A DNA stretch of 64,000 nt, taken from assembly GCA_024397955.1 (NCBI GenBank), contig CP073744.1, forward strand, positions 620,001 to 684,000. Direction: 5' to 3'. This DNA is from a bacterium SCSIO 12696. Lineage in GTDB: Bacteria > Pseudomonadota > Gammaproteobacteria > Pseudomonadales > Porticoccaceae. The notes beneath the pieces are model-generated. The model did not search any database. It was not told the origin of the DNA and saw nothing but the letters and a program-made list of their open reading frames with translations. The position numbers and the translations under genes are program-made. Of the stretch, positions 37,932 through 48,298 are shown piece by piece (within the stretch, counting starts at the first letter, position 1; each line of letters starts with the position of its first letter).

Positions 37932-39053
37932 TTACCTTTCAGCTATAGGCACAACCGTGCGCGATTCCGGCCCAATATATTCCGCCGACGGGCGAATAAT
38001 GCGGTTGTCTGCACGCTGTTCAAATACATGAGCAGCCCAGCCGGTAAGACGCGACATCACAAAAATGGGCGTAAATAATTTCGTCGGAATTCCCATAAAG
38101 TGGTAGGAAGATGCGTGGAAAAAATCCGCATTGCAGAACAGATTTTTCTCCCTTTTCATCACTGCTTCTACCCGAGCAGAAACGTCGTATAAACGAGTAT
38201 CGCCCACATCTTCGGAAAGCAGTTTTGACCAGCCTTTGATAATGGCATTTCGGGGGTCGGATTCCCGATAAACCGCATGCCCAAAGCCCATAATTTTTTC
38301 CTTGCGCTCCAGCATGCCAAGAACTGCCTGCTCCGCCTCATCAGCGGTTTGCCAGTTTTCAATCATGGCCATGGCTGCTTCATTGGCGCCACCGTGCAAT
38401 GGGCCACGCAACGTACCGATGGCTGCAGTAATGCAAGAGTGCAAATCAGACAGTGTGGAAGCCGTTACCCGGGCATTAAACGTTGATGCATTAAATTCAT
38501 GCTCCGCGTAAAGAACCAGTGAGGCGTGCATGACTTTAACGTGCAGATTGCGCGGCGCCTTGCCATGGAGCATGGTGAGAAAGTGGCTGCCTATGGAATC
38601 ATCGTCTGTCTCCGTTTCTATACGAACCCCATCGTGGCTGTAGCGGTACCAGTAGCAAATAATGCTTGGGAACACCGCCAACAACCGGTCAGTTTTTTCC
38701 TGCTGTTCAGAAAAGTCCAACTCTGTTTCCAAGTTGCCCAACATAGAACAACCGGTACGCATTACATCCATAGGGTGAGCATTAGCCGGGATACGTTCCA
38801 ACACGTCTTTGAGCGGCTGAGGCAAGCCGCGCAGGGTTTTTAGTTTGGCCTTGTAATCAGCCAGCTGTTGGCTGTTGGGCAGCTCGCCTTTCAGAATTAA
38901 GTACGCCACCTCTTCGAATTCGCAATTGGCTGCCAAGTCTTCTATTTCATAGCCACGATAGGTCAGGCCAGAACCTTCCACGCCACAGGTACAGAGTGCT
39001 GTTTTGCCCGCTACCTGGCCTCGCAGGCCGGCGCCGCCGAGTTCTTTAGTCAT
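37932..39053 (-). CDS. prpC: 2-methylcitrate synthase
   Basis: PrpC condenses propionyl-CoA with oxaloacetate. The 373-residue citrate-synthase-fold protein contains YRGYEIEDLA, the catalytic His regions GPLHGGANEAAM and MGFGHAVYRESDPR, and the Asp segment LFCNADFFHA. The short length and operon position separate it from the housekeeping citrate synthase. Initiation is at the ATG giving MTKELGGAGLRGQ. Confidence 0.96.
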   Translation of the reverse strand: MTKELGGAGLRGQVAGKTALCTCGVEGSGLTYRGYEIEDLAANCEFEEVAYLILKGELPNSQQLADYKAKLKTLRGLPQPLKDVLERIPANAHPMDVMRTGCSMLGNLETELDFSEQQEKTDRLLAVFPSIICYWYRYSHDGVRIETETDDDSIGSHFLTMLHGKAPRNLHVKVMHASLVLYAEHEFNASTFNARVTASTLSDLHSCITAAIGTLRGPLHGGANEAAMAMIENWQTADEAEQAVLGMLERKEKIMGFGHAVYRESDPRNAIIKGWSKLLSEDVGDTRLYDVSARVEAVMKREKNLFCNADFFHASSYHFMGIPTKLFTPIFVMSRLTGWAAHVFEQRADNRIIRPSAEYIGPESRTVVPIAER

Positions 39054-39115
39054 TACAAAAACCTCTTGTTTGAATTATTTGCCATCTCCGCGAAAGCGTG
39101 AGTAGCAATCAACTG

Positions 39116-40006
39116 CTATTTGTTTTTTCCTTCCGCAAACAAGCTATCCAGCTTCTGCTCGTAGCTGTGGTAGTTCAAAAAGTCATACAGCTCCATACGG
39201 GTTTGCATGGTGTCGACAACGGCTGTCTGGTCACCATCGTCCAGCAGGTGTTGGTACACATTGAGAGCCGCTTTATTCATGGCGCGGAAAGCGCTGAGTG
39301 GGTACAGCACCAAGTCTGCACCACTGGCGACCAGCTCTTCTTTGTTGTACAGCGGTGTCTGACCAAATTCAGTGATGTTGGCGAGGATGGGCACATCCAG
39401 CGCGTTACGGAAGGCACGGTAGTGTTCCAGTTCGGTAACCGCTTCAGCGAAGATGCCGTCGGCCCCCGCTTCTACAAAAGCCTGGGCCCGCTCAATAGCT
39501 TCCTGCAAGCCACACTGAGCGAAAGAGTCAGTACGAGCCATCACAAAAAAGCTGTGGTCGGTGCGAGCGTCTACCGCTGACTTAACCCGATCCACCATTT
39601 CCTCTTTGGAAACAATTTCTTTATTGGGTCGGTGGCCACAGCGTTTCTGCGCCACCTGGTCTTCAATATGCACCGCCGCCGCTCCCGCTTTGTCCATATC
39701 CTTAATGGTTTTAGCGATATTGAAAGCGCCGCCCCAGCCGGTGTCGATATCCACCAGTAGCGGCAATTCCGTAGCGGAAGTAATGCGACGCACATCTTCA
39801 AGCACATCGTTAAGGCTGGTCATGCCCAAATCCGGCAAGCCGTAGGAAGCGTTGGCAACACCACCTCCCGACAGGTAAATAGCCTGGTGCCCTACCCGCT
39901 CCGCCATCATGGCGCAGTAGGCGTTGATGGTACCCACTACTTGTAATGGCTTGTTATCGACAATTGCCTGACGAAAACGAGTGCCGGGGGTCTGAGTGTT
40001 GCTCAT
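39116..40006 (-). CDS. prpB: 2-methylisocitrate lyase
   Basis: PrpB splits 2-methylisocitrate into pyruvate and succinate, the last step of the cycle. The 296-residue TIM-barrel protein has the substrate loop [15 protein letters not shown], the metal region VDIDTGWGG and the catalytic Cys motif [12 protein letters not shown]. It is preceded by the GntR regulator 18 bp upstream, so regulator and enzymes share one message. Confidence 0.96.
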   Translation of the reverse strand: MSNTQTPGTRFRQAIVDNKPLQVVGTINAYCAMMAERVGHQAIYLSGGGVANASYGLPDLGMTSLNDVLEDVRRITSATELPLLVDIDTGWGGAFNIAKTIKDMDKAGAAAVHIEDQVAQKRCGHRPNKEIVSKEEMVDRVKSAVDARTDHSFFVMARTDSFAQCGLQEAIERAQAFVEAGADGIFAEAVTELEHYRAFRNALDVPILANITEFGQTPLYNKEELVASGADLVLYPLSAFRAMNKAALNVYQHLLDDGDQTAVVDTMQTRMELYDFLNYHSYEQKLDSLFAEGKNK

Positions 40007-40024
40007 ATGAGGTCTCGCTGTTAG

Positions 40025-40711
40025 TTACTGGCCGGTGTCTTCTGCGCGTTTGCTAAGCTGCGCCTCCACATGCCGCCGAGAAGTACGGATATGCCGGCGC
40101 ATCAACATTTCTGCCATTTCTCCATCACCATCAGCGATGGCGTCGGCAATAAAACGGTGTTCATTAAAACCCGCCTTGACTCGTGGGGTGCCCATAGAGA
40201 ATTGGTAACGGTACATGCTCACTTTGGGATAGAGCTCATCGCACAGCAGTTTGATCAAATTGCTGTTTTTACTGCCGTGAATAACCTGGTAATGAAAGTC
40301 CAAATCACCGCTGCGATAGTGCTCTTGATTGCTGTTGTCCGCCTGCTGGCAGCTGGCTTCCACCAACTGCTGTAAAGCCGCCACTTCTGCCTCGCTCATA
40401 TTGCGTGCCGCCAGGCGGCAGGCTAACCCCTCCAACGATTCGCGAATTTCGTACAACTCCCAGAGTTCATCCACGCTTAATGTGGCTACTCGCGCGCCTA
40501 CATTAATGCGGCGGGTGATCAGCCGAGAGGCCTCCAGGCGACTGATGGCTTCGCGCACGGTGGAGCGGCTTACCTGATGACTACGGGATAATTCCGGTTC
40601 GCTGATTTTGGAGCCGCTGGCAATCTCGCCGGTAATAATCTGAGCCATCAGGGTTGCGTAGACTTGATCAACCGCGGACTGAGGGGTTTCTGAGTAGCTA
40701 TCTAAAGACAT
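40025..40711 (-). CDS. GntR/FCD-family regulator of the methylcitrate operon
   Basis: A regulator of about 228 residues with an N-terminal winged helix (SRSTVREAISRLEASRLI) and a C-terminal FCD ligand domain with metal-binding His/Asp residues. I chose ATG 40711 (MSLDSYSETPQS). A TTG at 40741 would add ten unconserved residues. It is first in the operon and so is likely autoregulated; palindromes of GntR type lie immediately upstream. The usual ligand in this setting is a methylcitrate-cycle intermediate, by analogy. Confidence 0.9.
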   Translation of the reverse strand: MSLDSYSETPQSAVDQVYATLMAQIITGEIASGSKISEPELSRSHQVSRSTVREAISRLEASRLITRRINVGARVATLSVDELWELYEIRESLEGLACRLAARNMSEAEVAALQQLVEASCQQADNSNQEHYRSGDLDFHYQVIHGSKNSNLIKLLCDELYPKVSMYRYQFSMGTPRVKAGFNEHRFIADAIADGDGEMAEMLMRRHIRTSRRHVEAQLSKRAEDTGQ

Positions 40712-40719
40712 TACACCAA

Positions 40720-40794
40720 AATTGTCTGACGATTTTGGCAAATAATATGCCTTTAAGCGCTTAAAGACAATCTATACGGATACATTGTCGACAA
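40720..40794 (-). promoter_or_regulatory. Operator region of the methylcitrate operon
   Basis: TTGTCGACAA (40785-40794) is a perfect palindrome with the TTGT/ACAA half-sites common to GntR/FCD regulators. A degenerate copy, ATTGTCTGACGATT (40720-40733), lies next to the regulator start codon. Between them CTTTAAGCGCTTAAAG (40751-40766) is a perfect 16-bp palindrome. Together they suggest repression from more than one site. Confidence 0.5.
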
Positions 40795-40917
40795 AAAGCC
40801 AACCAAAGGACAACTGTCACACTTCGTGACCGAGTAGTTTCATTGCCTGGGCATTGGCGTCATAATGGATTGCGGGATCTCATGGAATTTACCGATAAAA
40901 ATAAAGTCGTACCCACC

Positions 40918-41475
40918 ATGCCAAGAAAACTGATACGCCGCTGGATGCCTGATCCCGAGAAAGTCACCCGTCAACGGGGGCTACGCTGGCTCGGCCCATT
41001 GCTGGAAGACCCCAACCTGTTTCACCTGACTCGCCACTCTGTGTCACTGGCGTTTATGGTGGGCGTATTTATGGCGTTCATTCCCATTCCCTTCCAAATG
41101 CTAGTCGCTGCGTTACTGGCTCTTTGGCTGCGCTGCAATTTGCCAATTGCTGCAGGCTTAGTGTGGATTACCAACCCTCTTACCATGCCTCCAATGTTTT
41201 ATGGGGCCTACTTAGTAGGCTGCCTGCTCCTAAATATGGAACCAACACTTACTCTGGAAGCTATTTGGCAATGGTTTAATAATCTGGACGGCAACTGGCT
41301 TTCTGCAATCGATTGGGAATGGCTAAAAAATGAAGGGGCAAAATTCCTGAAGCCACTAGTGCTTGGCAGCCTGGCCTGCGCGACGGTATTCGGTTTTTTG
41401 AGCTACTGGGCGGTACGTTTACTATGGCGTTGGCATGTGGTGCATAACTGGGGGAAACGAAAACAACGGAAATAA
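40918..41475 (+). CDS. DUF2062 membrane protein
   Basis: A protein of about 185 residues with basic N-terminus (MPRKLIRRWMPDPEKV) and hydrophobic segments at about 45-75 (LAFMVGVFMAFIPIPFQML), 85-110 (LVWITNPLTMPPMFYGAYL) and 155-180. This is the DUF2062 family, of unknown function. I chose ATG 40918 by family resemblance. ATG 40882 and a TTG at 40843 are in frame, but no start has a good ribosome site. Confidence 0.8.
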   Translation: MPRKLIRRWMPDPEKVTRQRGLRWLGPLLEDPNLFHLTRHSVSLAFMVGVFMAFIPIPFQMLVAALLALWLRCNLPIAAGLVWITNPLTMPPMFYGAYLVGCLLLNMEPTLTLEAIWQWFNNLDGNWLSAIDWEWLKNEGAKFLKPLVLGSLACATVFGFLSYWAVRLLWRWHVVHNWGKRKQRK

Positions 41476-41536
41476 ATTACGGATTACAAACTCAAGTTTC
41501 TGCAACCCGCAAATAATTCTCTCTCAAAGACTTCTT

Positions 41537-42763
41537 TTATTCGTATCTCAGCTCATCCGCCGGACGCACTTTCCCAGCCCGCCAAGCCGGGTGCAAGGTG
41601 GCCAGCATATTCAAGGTAAAGGCGACCGCCACCACTACACCGACATCGCTCCACAGCAAATGCGATGGCAGCACATCCACGGGATACACTTCGGTATTGA
41701 GAAGTGTCATCCCCAGTTTTTCTTCTAACCATTTGGCCCACTGGCCCACATAGCTGGCAATCAGCACGCCCAAACCGGTGCCAATTACGCAGCCCATCAG
41801 GCCAATAAGGCTGCCTTTGACAAAGAAAATACCGAGTATGTCTGTGTTGCTACAGCCCAACGTTTTGAGAATGGCGATCGCTGGCCGCTTGTCGATAACA
41901 GCCATCACTAACATAGAAATCACGTTAAAAGCAGCAATTGCCACAATCAGAAATATCAGGATTAACACCAGATTGCGCGACCCCTGAATCGCCTGATAAA
42001 GGTTGCCATAGCGACTGCTCCAATCGCGAATGTACACACCGGCGATATCCCTTTGCAGGCGGTAGCCAATCTGACGCGCTGCAAACACATCGTCTACCTG
42101 AACTTGCAATGCCTGAGGGTTTTCACCTAGACCGGCAAGCTCATTGGCCACAGACAAACGAGTGACCGCCAAATGCTGGTCGAGCTCGGTACCGGTATTG
42201 AAAACCCCAGTCAGTGTAAACACCACGATGCGCGAAGCTCGGCCACCACCGCTGTAATCAGTAGCCGCCGGAATCACAACACGCAAATGGTCACCCACCT
42301 TGGTATTCAGCTTATCGGCCATTTTCTGGCTAATAAATAACGGATTGTTAACACCCTCAGCTGCGCCAAGTTTTAAGTGGCTTTGCAATGCCGGGTTACC
42401 CTCGCCAAAACGCTCGCCGTGAAGCACAACCGGTTGCACCCTGCCCCGGTGAGTCAGCATGCCGTTGACTTCAGTAAATGGTGTTACCGAAAGCACCCCG
42501 GGGCGCTGTTGTACTCTCTGGGTCAAACCTGACAGGTCACTGACCCCACCAATCTCATACACCTGAATGTGAGTCACCAGGTCGAGAATACGGGTGCGTA
42601 ATTCGCGGTCAAAACCGTTCATTACCGCCAGCACCACAATCAACAACGCAACACCGCACACAAGCCCAGTGACCGCCAAGCCGGAGATAAACGAGACCAG
42701 GCGGTTGCCGGAGCTGGCGAAAAAGTACCTTAGACCAACAAACAGGGGGATTCGATTAAACAG
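41537..42763 (-). CDS. lolE: Lipoprotein-releasing system permease LolE, CTG start
   Basis: LolE is an inner-membrane subunit of the LolCDE ABC exporter, which releases lipoproteins to LolA. Homology requires an N-terminus like LolC's [10 protein letters not shown], and that sequence ([13 protein letters not shown]) is present upstream of any ATG, GTG or TTG. The only suitable start is a CTG at 42763, six bases after a perfect AGGAGG (42770-42775) inside the end of lolD. This gives 408 residues with one N-terminal and three C-terminal membrane helices and a periplasmic domain. The start overlaps the lolD stop by eight bases. Confidence 0.9.
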   Translation of the reverse strand: MFNRIPLFVGLRYFFASSGNRLVSFISGLAVTGLVCGVALLIVVLAVMNGFDRELRTRILDLVTHIQVYEIGGVSDLSGLTQRVQQRPGVLSVTPFTEVNGMLTHRGRVQPVVLHGERFGEGNPALQSHLKLGAAEGVNNPLFISQKMADKLNTKVGDHLRVVIPAATDYSGGGRASRIVVFTLTGVFNTGTELDQHLAVTRLSVANELAGLGENPQALQVQVDDVFAARQIGYRLQRDIAGVYIRDWSSRYGNLYQAIQGSRNLVLILIFLIVAIAAFNVISMLVMAVIDKRPAIAILKTLGCSNTDILGIFFVKGSLIGLMGCVIGTGLGVLIASYVGQWAKWLEEKLGMTLLNTEVYPVDVLPSHLLWSDVGVVVAVAFTLNMLATLHPAWRAGKVRPADELRYE

Positions 42764-43448
42764 GCTCCACCTCCTGCAGCTGACCGCGTTCCAGCTTCAG
42801 TGTGCGCGCCATCTGTGCGGCCACATGACGATCGTGGGTCACCACCACAAAACTGGTTTGACGTTCTTTATTCAGGCGCAGCAACAGATTCAAAATAGAC
42901 TCTGCGGTATCGGAATCCAGATTACCAGTGGGTTCGTCCATCAACACACAATCGGGTTCGGCGACCAATGCGCGGGCGATGGCGACCCGCTGCCTTTCGC
43001 CCCCCGACAGCTCCGCCGGTTTATGATTTAAACGTTCTGCCAAACCAACTTGGGCAAGCACTTTTTCAGCCAATTGACGGGATTCTTTAGCGGGCTTTTT
43101 ACCAATCATCAGTGGCATCACCACGTTTTCCAGAGCGCTAAACTCCGGCAGCAGGTGGTGAAACTGGTACACGAACCCCAGGTGCTGATTGCGCCAGCGG
43201 GCGCGCTGATTTTCTGAGCAGGGACCAAGCTCTTTGCCGGCAATAGCAACTGAGCCCTCAGTAGGGTCATCCAGCCCTCCGAGCAGGTTCAGCAACGTGG
43301 TTTTGCCAGAGCCTGAAGCCCCAATAATGGCAATGGATTCGCCCCGAGCTACCGCCAAGTTCAAGCCGCTGAGAACGTCAATGGTCTCCGGCCCCTGATG
43401 ATAGGTCTTGGTGAGGTTGGTGCACTGCAGCACAGTTAATTCGGTCAT
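42756..43448 (-). CDS. lolD: Lipoprotein-releasing system ATPase LolD
   Basis: LolD powers lipoprotein extraction from the inner membrane. The product of about 230 residues has a Walker [10 protein letters not shown], signature [15 protein letters not shown], Walker [13 protein letters not shown] and switch His VVTHD. I chose ATG 43448 ([19 protein letters not shown]), which matches relatives. An in-frame GTG at 43481 overlaps the lolC stop codon but has no ribosome site. The gene lies between lolC and lolE in the usual order. Confidence 0.95.
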   Translation of the reverse strand: MTELTVLQCTNLTKTYHQGPETIDVLSGLNLAVARGESIAIIGASGSGKTTLLNLLGGLDDPTEGSVAIAGKELGPCSENQRARWRNQHLGFVYQFHHLLPEFSALENVVMPLMIGKKPAKESRQLAEKVLAQVGLAERLNHKPAELSGGERQRVAIARALVAEPDCVLMDEPTGNLDSDTAESILNLLLRLNKERQTSFVVVTHDRHVAAQMARTLKLERGQLQEVEPV

Positions 43449-43480
43449 TTCCTGATTGTTCCAATCAATGTTAAAGCGCA

Positions 43481-44746
43481 CTAATGGTCATACCGCAACG
43501 CCTCTGCCGGTTGCACACGGGACGCCTGCCAAGCCGGGTAAATGGTTGCCAATAAGCTCATCATAATGGCACCACCACACACGGTAACCACATCCGTAGA
43601 CAGCAAAATTGAAGGCAAGGTGGTGGTGTAATACACATCCGGATCAAACACCGTGGCACCCAGCAGCTGTTCAAACCAGGCGACAATGTCGCCCACAGAG
43701 GCGCCCAACACACAGCCCAGCAGCGCGCCTACCGCCACGCCCAACAAGCCCGTCACCGTTCCCTGAATCATAAACACGCCCACCACATGGGCAGCAGATG
43801 CGCCCATAGAACGCAGTACAGCGATATCTTTGCGCTTTTCAGACACCATCATTACCAGATTGGCGACAATGTTGAACGCCGCTACTGCGATTACAATAGC
43901 CAACAACAAGCCAACGACGACTTTTTCCATACGGATGGCCGCTGACAGGCTGCCCAGCTGTTCCTGCCAGTCCACCAAACGGTACTCAGAAGATAGAGAG
44001 GATTGCAGCGTACTTGCCAGCTGTGGCGCAGCCATTGGGTCTTGCAGGCGAATTCGCATGCCATCGATATTGCCGCCCTTACGGTACAGCCGTTGGGCAT
44101 CCGCCAGGTGAAGAAACATCAGGCCGCCATCCACTTGGGCACCCACTTCAAACACCCCGATCACGGTGATGTTTTTTTCTCGGGCAAACAGCCCCATCGG
44201 GGTTCTCGACACAGTGGGTAGCGTCATACGAATTTTATCGCCCACTACTGCCCCAAGGGTTCGCGCTGTCTGGGCGCCGATAATCGCCCCGAACTCTCCC
44301 GGGGCCAGCAGTGAAAAGTCGCCCAACAGCATGTTGTCGTCTATTTGGCTGACCGCTTGCTCGCGCTCTGGAATAACCCCCTGCACTTGCACCCCTTCAG
44401 TGCGGTTCTGCAAGCGCAGCATGGCGTAGCCCTGTACAAAGGGCGCCAGTGCTTCCACAGCGTTGTTTTGAGACAGCTGGTTAGCCTGCTGCTGAATGAC
44501 CTGTTGATCCGCGCTGTCGCCATTTACCGACTGCAAGACCATATGCGGTACCACATTGAGGACGCGGCTGTATATTTGCCCGGCCAAGCCGTTCATGACA
44601 GACAACACAATAATCAGCGCCATTACCCCAAGTGCCATGGCACCAAAGGAAAAGCCGGATACGAAGGAGACAAAACCCGTGCGGCGTTTGCTGCGGATAT
44701 AGCGCAACCCGATAAATAGAGGCAGGTTTTGGATCATTGAGGGCAA
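43481..44746 (-). CDS. lolC: Lipoprotein-releasing system permease LolC
   Basis: LolC is the LolA-recruiting permease subunit of LolCDE. The 421-residue product has an N-terminal helix after [16 protein letters not shown], a periplasmic domain (about 50-270), and three C-terminal helices (about 275-405) including [16 protein letters not shown], the coupling segment. LolC and LolE are both present and distinct, the heteromeric form. lolC heads the operon. Confidence 0.94.
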   Translation of the reverse strand: MPSMIQNLPLFIGLRYIRSKRRTGFVSFVSGFSFGAMALGVMALIIVLSVMNGLAGQIYSRVLNVVPHMVLQSVNGDSADQQVIQQQANQLSQNNAVEALAPFVQGYAMLRLQNRTEGVQVQGVIPEREQAVSQIDDNMLLGDFSLLAPGEFGAIIGAQTARTLGAVVGDKIRMTLPTVSRTPMGLFAREKNITVIGVFEVGAQVDGGLMFLHLADAQRLYRKGGNIDGMRIRLQDPMAAPQLASTLQSSLSSEYRLVDWQEQLGSLSAAIRMEKVVVGLLLAIVIAVAAFNIVANLVMMVSEKRKDIAVLRSMGASAAHVVGVFMIQGTVTGLLGVAVGALLGCVLGASVGDIVAWFEQLLGATVFDPDVYYTTTLPSILLSTDVVTVCGGAIMMSLLATIYPAWQASRVQPAEALRYDH

Positions 44747-44884
44747 ACGGTCGTTTTTATAAAAAGTGCAGGGATTAAACCCAATTCACACTCCCGGTAC
44801 AACTGTGATCTGGTGCGCTTTCTTACCGCCACCACTTGCACTTTAACGCTGAGCACCTACTATAAGGGTTGAACGGAAGAACCG

Positions 44885-45205
44885 ATGGTGGACAAACTGA
44901 TGAAAATAACAACAACTCTCCTAACCCTGGTCGCTGGCGGTGCCTTTTTTGTTGGAGCAGCCAATGCCGATGAAGTTCAGATCCCCGTAGGCCAGCAAGC
45001 GCCCGAAAAGCAAAGCCTCGAAAAGCCTCGCAACGGTGAAACCAAACAGCAAGTGCAAGATAAGTTTGGCGAACCACAGAAACAAAATGGCCCAGTTGGT
45101 GACCCACCCATTTCATCCTGGGAGTATGCAGATTACGTGGTGTACTTTGAGCATAACCGGGTTTTGCACGCAGTATTAAAAGGCTCTGCGAAAGCCACTA
45201 AATAG
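44885..45205 (+). CDS. Small periplasmic BamE/SmpA-like protein
   Basis: A 106-residue exported protein (in-frame ATG also at 44900). The signal peptide ends at ANA near residue 27. The mature part has NGETKQQVQDKFGEPQKQNGP, then SWEYADYVVYFEHNRV. This is the helix-helix-strand pattern of BamE/SmpA-type modules, where a Gly-x-(T/S)-x-x-x-V helix is followed by a Gly-x-Pro turn. It is not BamE itself, as the lipobox is absent. Function is unknown. Confidence 0.7.
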   Translation: MVDKLMKITTTLLTLVAGGAFFVGAANADEVQIPVGQQAPEKQSLEKPRNGETKQQVQDKFGEPQKQNGPVGDPPISSWEYADYVVYFEHNRVLHAVLKGSAKATK

Positions 45206-45222
45206 GCGTTATTTAAGCTCAT

Positions 45223-45260
45223 AAAAAAAACGGGCGCTACTGATTCAGTAGCGCCCGTTT
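45223..45260. terminator. Bidirectional intrinsic terminator
   Basis: AAAACGGGCGCTACTGA and TCAGTAGCGCCCGTTTT form a near-perfect 17-bp stem with flanking A- and T-runs on either strand. It lies between the convergent BamE-like and cold-shock genes. Confidence 0.9.
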
Positions 45261-45282
45261 TCGTTATTCCGCAAAAACAACC

Positions 45283-45489
45283 TTACTCAGGATTTACGTT
45301 CTCTGCTTGAGGACCTTTCTGGCCTTGAACAACGTTAAAGCTAACCGCTTGGCCTTCGGCCAGGGTTTTGAAGCCGTCGCCCTGAATTGCACTGAAGTGT
45401 ACAAAAACATCGGGGCCAGATTCTTGTTCAATAAAACCAAAACCTTTGGATTCGTTGAACCATTTTACTTTACCAGTGGTTTGAGACAT
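45283..45489 (-). CDS. Cold-shock domain protein
   Basis: A 68-residue single cold-shock domain, an RNA chaperone that melts mRNA structure. It has [15 protein letters not shown] (RNP1) and VFVHFSAI (RNP2). I chose ATG 45489 ([11 protein letters not shown]), preceded by AAGGAAAG. Its promoter is about 140 bp upstream, giving the long 5' untranslated leader that is usual for temperature-controlled csp genes. Whether this copy is cold-induced is not known. Confidence 0.93.
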   Translation of the reverse strand: MSQTTGKVKWFNESKGFGFIEQESGPDVFVHFSAIQGDGFKTLAEGQAVSFNVVQGQKGPQAENVNPE

Positions 45490-45631
45490 GGATCTTTCCT
45501 TCAAATTTACACATTACTGCCTTCCGGCGTGGAATGGAAAACAGGTGTTGCCTGGAGCTAACGAATGTGTATCTGTGAAGAGATAACACGACCTTACACG
45601 TACCAAGGTAAAAACTGAATCCCACGCGGGG

Positions 45632-45659
45632 ATTATAGCTATACCGGTCAGTGGGTCAA
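45632..45659 (-). promoter_or_regulatory. Sigma-70 promoter of the cold-shock gene
   Basis: On the minus strand TTGACC (45654-45659) and a consensus TATAAT (45632-45637) are separated by 16 bp. Transcription would begin near 45625, giving a leader of about 135 nt before the start codon. Confidence 0.7.
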
Positions 45660-45691
45660 TGACAAAGTTATGACAGGCTAAAGACTGGAAT

Positions 45692-45940
45692 TTAACGGCC
45701 TGGTGAATCTTTGCGAGTGGCATCATAAGCCAAAGAAGTATCAGCACCCTCATCGTTTTGCAGAGACTCACACTTTTTGGGGTCACCACCGCACAGGTCG
45801 CAAGAGTAGTCGTCTTCACCGAGCGCAGCCCCTACACCGCCACAAGAGCCCGCCAGAGGCTTACGGCCCATAATCACGCCAATGGCCATACCGGCAATTA
45901 ACAACACAACCAAAACAATTGCGAGAACAAATGTCAGCAT
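45692..45940 (-). CDS. nqrM: Na+-NQR maturation protein NqrM
   Basis: A small membrane protein (about 82 residues) with one N-terminal helix (MLTFVLAIVLVVLLIAGMA) and a cytoplasmic Cys cluster (GSCGG, YSCDLCGGDPKKC). NqrM is needed to deliver iron to the Cys-ligated Fe site between NqrD and NqrE. In-frame starts at 45946 and 45940 are nearly equivalent. The position beside apbE and nqrF agrees with the family. Confidence 0.9.
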   Translation of the reverse strand: MLTFVLAIVLVVLLIAGMAIGVIMGRKPLAGSCGGVGAALGEDDYSCDLCGGDPKKCESLQNDEGADTSLAYDATRKDSPGR

Positions 45941-45996
45941 AATCACTTATTTGTTTTTGCCACCCTGTGTACACAGATGCTTAAAAAGCTGAACAC

Positions 45997-47067
45997 TCAG
46001 GATGACGGGTTAATATAGGGCTCAAACGCTGTGCTGTAACGAGCCACAAAACTGTCGCCCTGTTTGACCAGCAAATACACCGGCAGTTGCAGCCTTTCAG
46101 CCAATTCCAATGAGCGCTCTTCACCCATCACCATAAACGCCGTCGCCAACGCATCCGCCCTGGCACAATTATCGGCAATTACCGTCGCCGATGCCAATGT
46201 GTGGGTCACCGGGTAGCCGGTTTGTGGGTCGATGGTATGAGAATAGCGCACACCATCGCGCTCAAAATAGTTGCGGTAATCCCCTGAGGTTGCCACCGCC
46301 GCGTCCGTGACATTAACGCCAATGCGAATCGCCCTGGGGCCTTCTGTGGGCTTCTCGACGCCAATACGCCAGGACGAGCCATCGTCTTTAATGCCACTGA
46401 GACGCATCTCACCGCCGACCTCAACCAAATAGTTGGTCAACCCTTCGGCAGACAGCAGTTCACTGACAAGGTCCACCGCGTAGCCTTTAGCCACGGCAGA
46501 AAGGTCGATGCGTATATCCGCCCGCTTTTCAGCGTTTAGATCGTCTAGCTGAAGCTGGCTAAAGCCTATACGCTCTTTCGCTTGCTCAATACGAGCCGGC
46601 TCTGGCACTTGCTCGCGGGTTTCAGCAGCACCAAAGCCCCACAATTCCACCAAAGGCCCTACAGTGGGTTCAAAAGCCCCATCAGTCGCACGGTATATCT
46701 GCTGACTAATAGTAAGTACCTCTATCAATTCCGGCGCCAGGGTCATCTTCTCACCAGCCGATAAACCGTTGAATTGGTTTAGCTGGGAGTCGGGAATATA
46801 GGTACTCATCAAGCCGTTTACCTTATCCAGCACAGCCTGAATTTGTTGTGGCAAATCACCCGGCACTTGCGCAGCAACCACCGTCACATGATAAGTAGTA
46901 CCCATGGTGGCACCGGCAAACTTGTGCACTTGAGGCGCTGGTTGGCAGGCTGAGAGCAGCCCCAAAAACAACAATGGCAGGCAATAACAGGAAGTACGCA
47001 ACCAAAAAAACAGGGCCTTAAGGCCCTGTCTTTTTACCGCTTGAGGTTTGTTAGCCACCGAAATCAT
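45997..47067 (-). CDS. apbE: FAD:protein FMN transferase ApbE
   Basis: ApbE attaches FMN covalently to threonines of NqrB and NqrC in the periplasm. The protein is a lipoprotein with lipobox LLSAC, then MGTTYHVTV, the FAD-binding [12 protein letters not shown] and [11 protein letters not shown]. The start is uncertain: ATG 47067 overlaps the nqrF end. A terminator-like palindrome (47003-47035) then lies within the codons before the signal peptide. A TTG just upstream of the hydrophobic segment is the alternative. It is the last gene of the nqr cluster. Confidence 0.9.
   Translation of the reverse strand: MISVANKPQAVKRQGLKALFFWLRTSCYCLPLLFLGLLSACQPAPQVHKFAGATMGTTYHVTVVAAQVPGDLPQQIQAVLDKVNGLMSTYIPDSQLNQFNGLSAGEKMTLAPELIEVLTISQQIYRATDGAFEPTVGPLVELWGFGAAETREQVPEPARIEQAKERIGFSQLQLDDLNAEKRADIRIDLSAVAKGYAVDLVSELLSAEGLTNYLVEVGGEMRLSGIKDDGSSWRIGVEKPTEGPRAIRIGVNVTDAAVATSGDYRNYFERDGVRYSHTIDPQTGYPVTHTLASATVIADNCARADALATAFMVMGEERSLELAERLQLPVYLLVKQGDSFVARYSTAFEPYINPSS
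47003..47035. terminator. Terminator-like palindrome at the nqrF-apbE junction
   Basis: ACAGGGCC-TTAA-GGCCCTGT (47010-47029) has an 8-bp perfect stem with seven Ts following it on the minus strand and five on the plus strand. It lies just after the nqrF stop codon and inside the 5' part of the apbE frame, so it could partly terminate nqr transcripts before apbE. Confidence 0.75.
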
Positions 47068-48277
47068 CCAGGAAGATATGGTCGCGTTCAACACCCAAAT
47101 CCTCGAGCATTTTAATCACTGCGGCGTTCATCATGGGAGGCCCACACATGTAGTACTCACAGTCTTCAGGGGCCTCATGATCCTTCAGGTACTGTTCGTA
47201 CAATACATTGTGGATAAACCCGGTAAGGCCGTCCCAGTTGTCTTCTGGCTGTGGATCTGACAGTGCCAGGTGCCATACAAAGTTATCGTTCTCGTCTTGC
47301 AGCTGATCGTATTCTTCGTTGTAAAAACACTCACGCAAGGAACGAGCACCGTACCAGAAGCTTATCTTGCGCTTGCTCTCCAAACGCTTGAGCTGGTCAA
47401 AGATGTGTGAGCGCATGGGTGCCATACCGGCACCACCACCGATGAATACCATTTCGTTGTCGGTATCTTTGGCAAAGAACTCACCAAATGGGCCGTACAC
47501 CTTTACTTTATCCCCAGGCTTCATGTTGAACACGTAAGAGGACATCTTGCCGCAGGGGATACCTTTAGAGCCGGGAGGCGGAGTCGCAATACGAATATTG
47601 AACTTCACCACGCCCTTCTCTTCCGGGTAGTTAGCCATGGAGTAGGCGCGAATAACGGTATCATCGACTTTGGACTCCAGGTCGAAGAAACCAAAACGCT
47701 CCCAGTCGCCGCGATACTCTTCTTCAATGTCGAAGTCCGAGTATTTCACGTGGTGTGGCGGGCACTCCAGCTGTACGTAACCACCGGCGCGGAAATCAAC
47801 ATTCTCGCCTTCTGGCAGCTTCAGGGTCAGCTCTTTAATAAAGGTCGCCATATTGGGGTTGGATTCCACAGTGCATTCCCACTGCTTAACACCAAACACC
47901 TCTTCCGGCACCTGAATCTTCATGTCCTGTTTAACAGGAACCTGGCAAGACAGACGCCAGCCTTCGTTGGCTTCACGCTTGGTGAACGCGGACTCTTCGG
48001 TGGGCAAAATGGAGCCACCACCGGATTCCACCACACAACGACACTGGGCACAGCTACCACCGCCACCACAGGCAGAGGGCAGGAACAGGCCCGCTTCTGC
48101 CAAGGTTTGCAGCAGCTTGTCGCCAGCAGGAACGTTAATGGTTTTCTCGCCGTTGATGTCAATGGCAACATCACCACTGGATACCAGCTTGGCGCGAGCG
48201 CTGAGAATAAACGCCACCAGCGCCAGCACGATAGCGGTGAACATGGCAACGCCAATAACGATAGTCATATTTTCCAT
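47051..48277 (-). CDS. nqrF: Na+-NQR subunit F (NADH:quinone reductase)
   Basis: NqrF is the NADH-oxidising subunit, carrying FAD and a 2Fe-2S cluster. The 408-residue protein has one N-terminal helix and the ferredoxin Cys motif [12 protein letters not shown] (about 70-81). FAD/NADH domains follow with [22 protein letters not shown], the C-terminal YYMCGPPMM and a terminal acidic/Gly tail. It is the last subunit gene of nqrABCDEF. Confidence 0.97.
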   Translation of the reverse strand: MENMTIVIGVAMFTAIVLALVAFILSARAKLVSSGDVAIDINGEKTINVPAGDKLLQTLAEAGLFLPSACGGGGSCAQCRCVVESGGGSILPTEESAFTKREANEGWRLSCQVPVKQDMKIQVPEEVFGVKQWECTVESNPNMATFIKELTLKLPEGENVDFRAGGYVQLECPPHHVKYSDFDIEEEYRGDWERFGFFDLESKVDDTVIRAYSMANYPEEKGVVKFNIRIATPPPGSKGIPCGKMSSYVFNMKPGDKVKVYGPFGEFFAKDTDNEMVFIGGGAGMAPMRSHIFDQLKRLESKRKISFWYGARSLRECFYNEEYDQLQDENDNFVWHLALSDPQPEDNWDGLTGFIHNVLYEQYLKDHEAPEDCEYYMCGPPMMNAAVIKMLEDLGVERDHIFLDDFGG

Positions 48278-48298
48278 AGTGCAATCTACTCCTATCGA

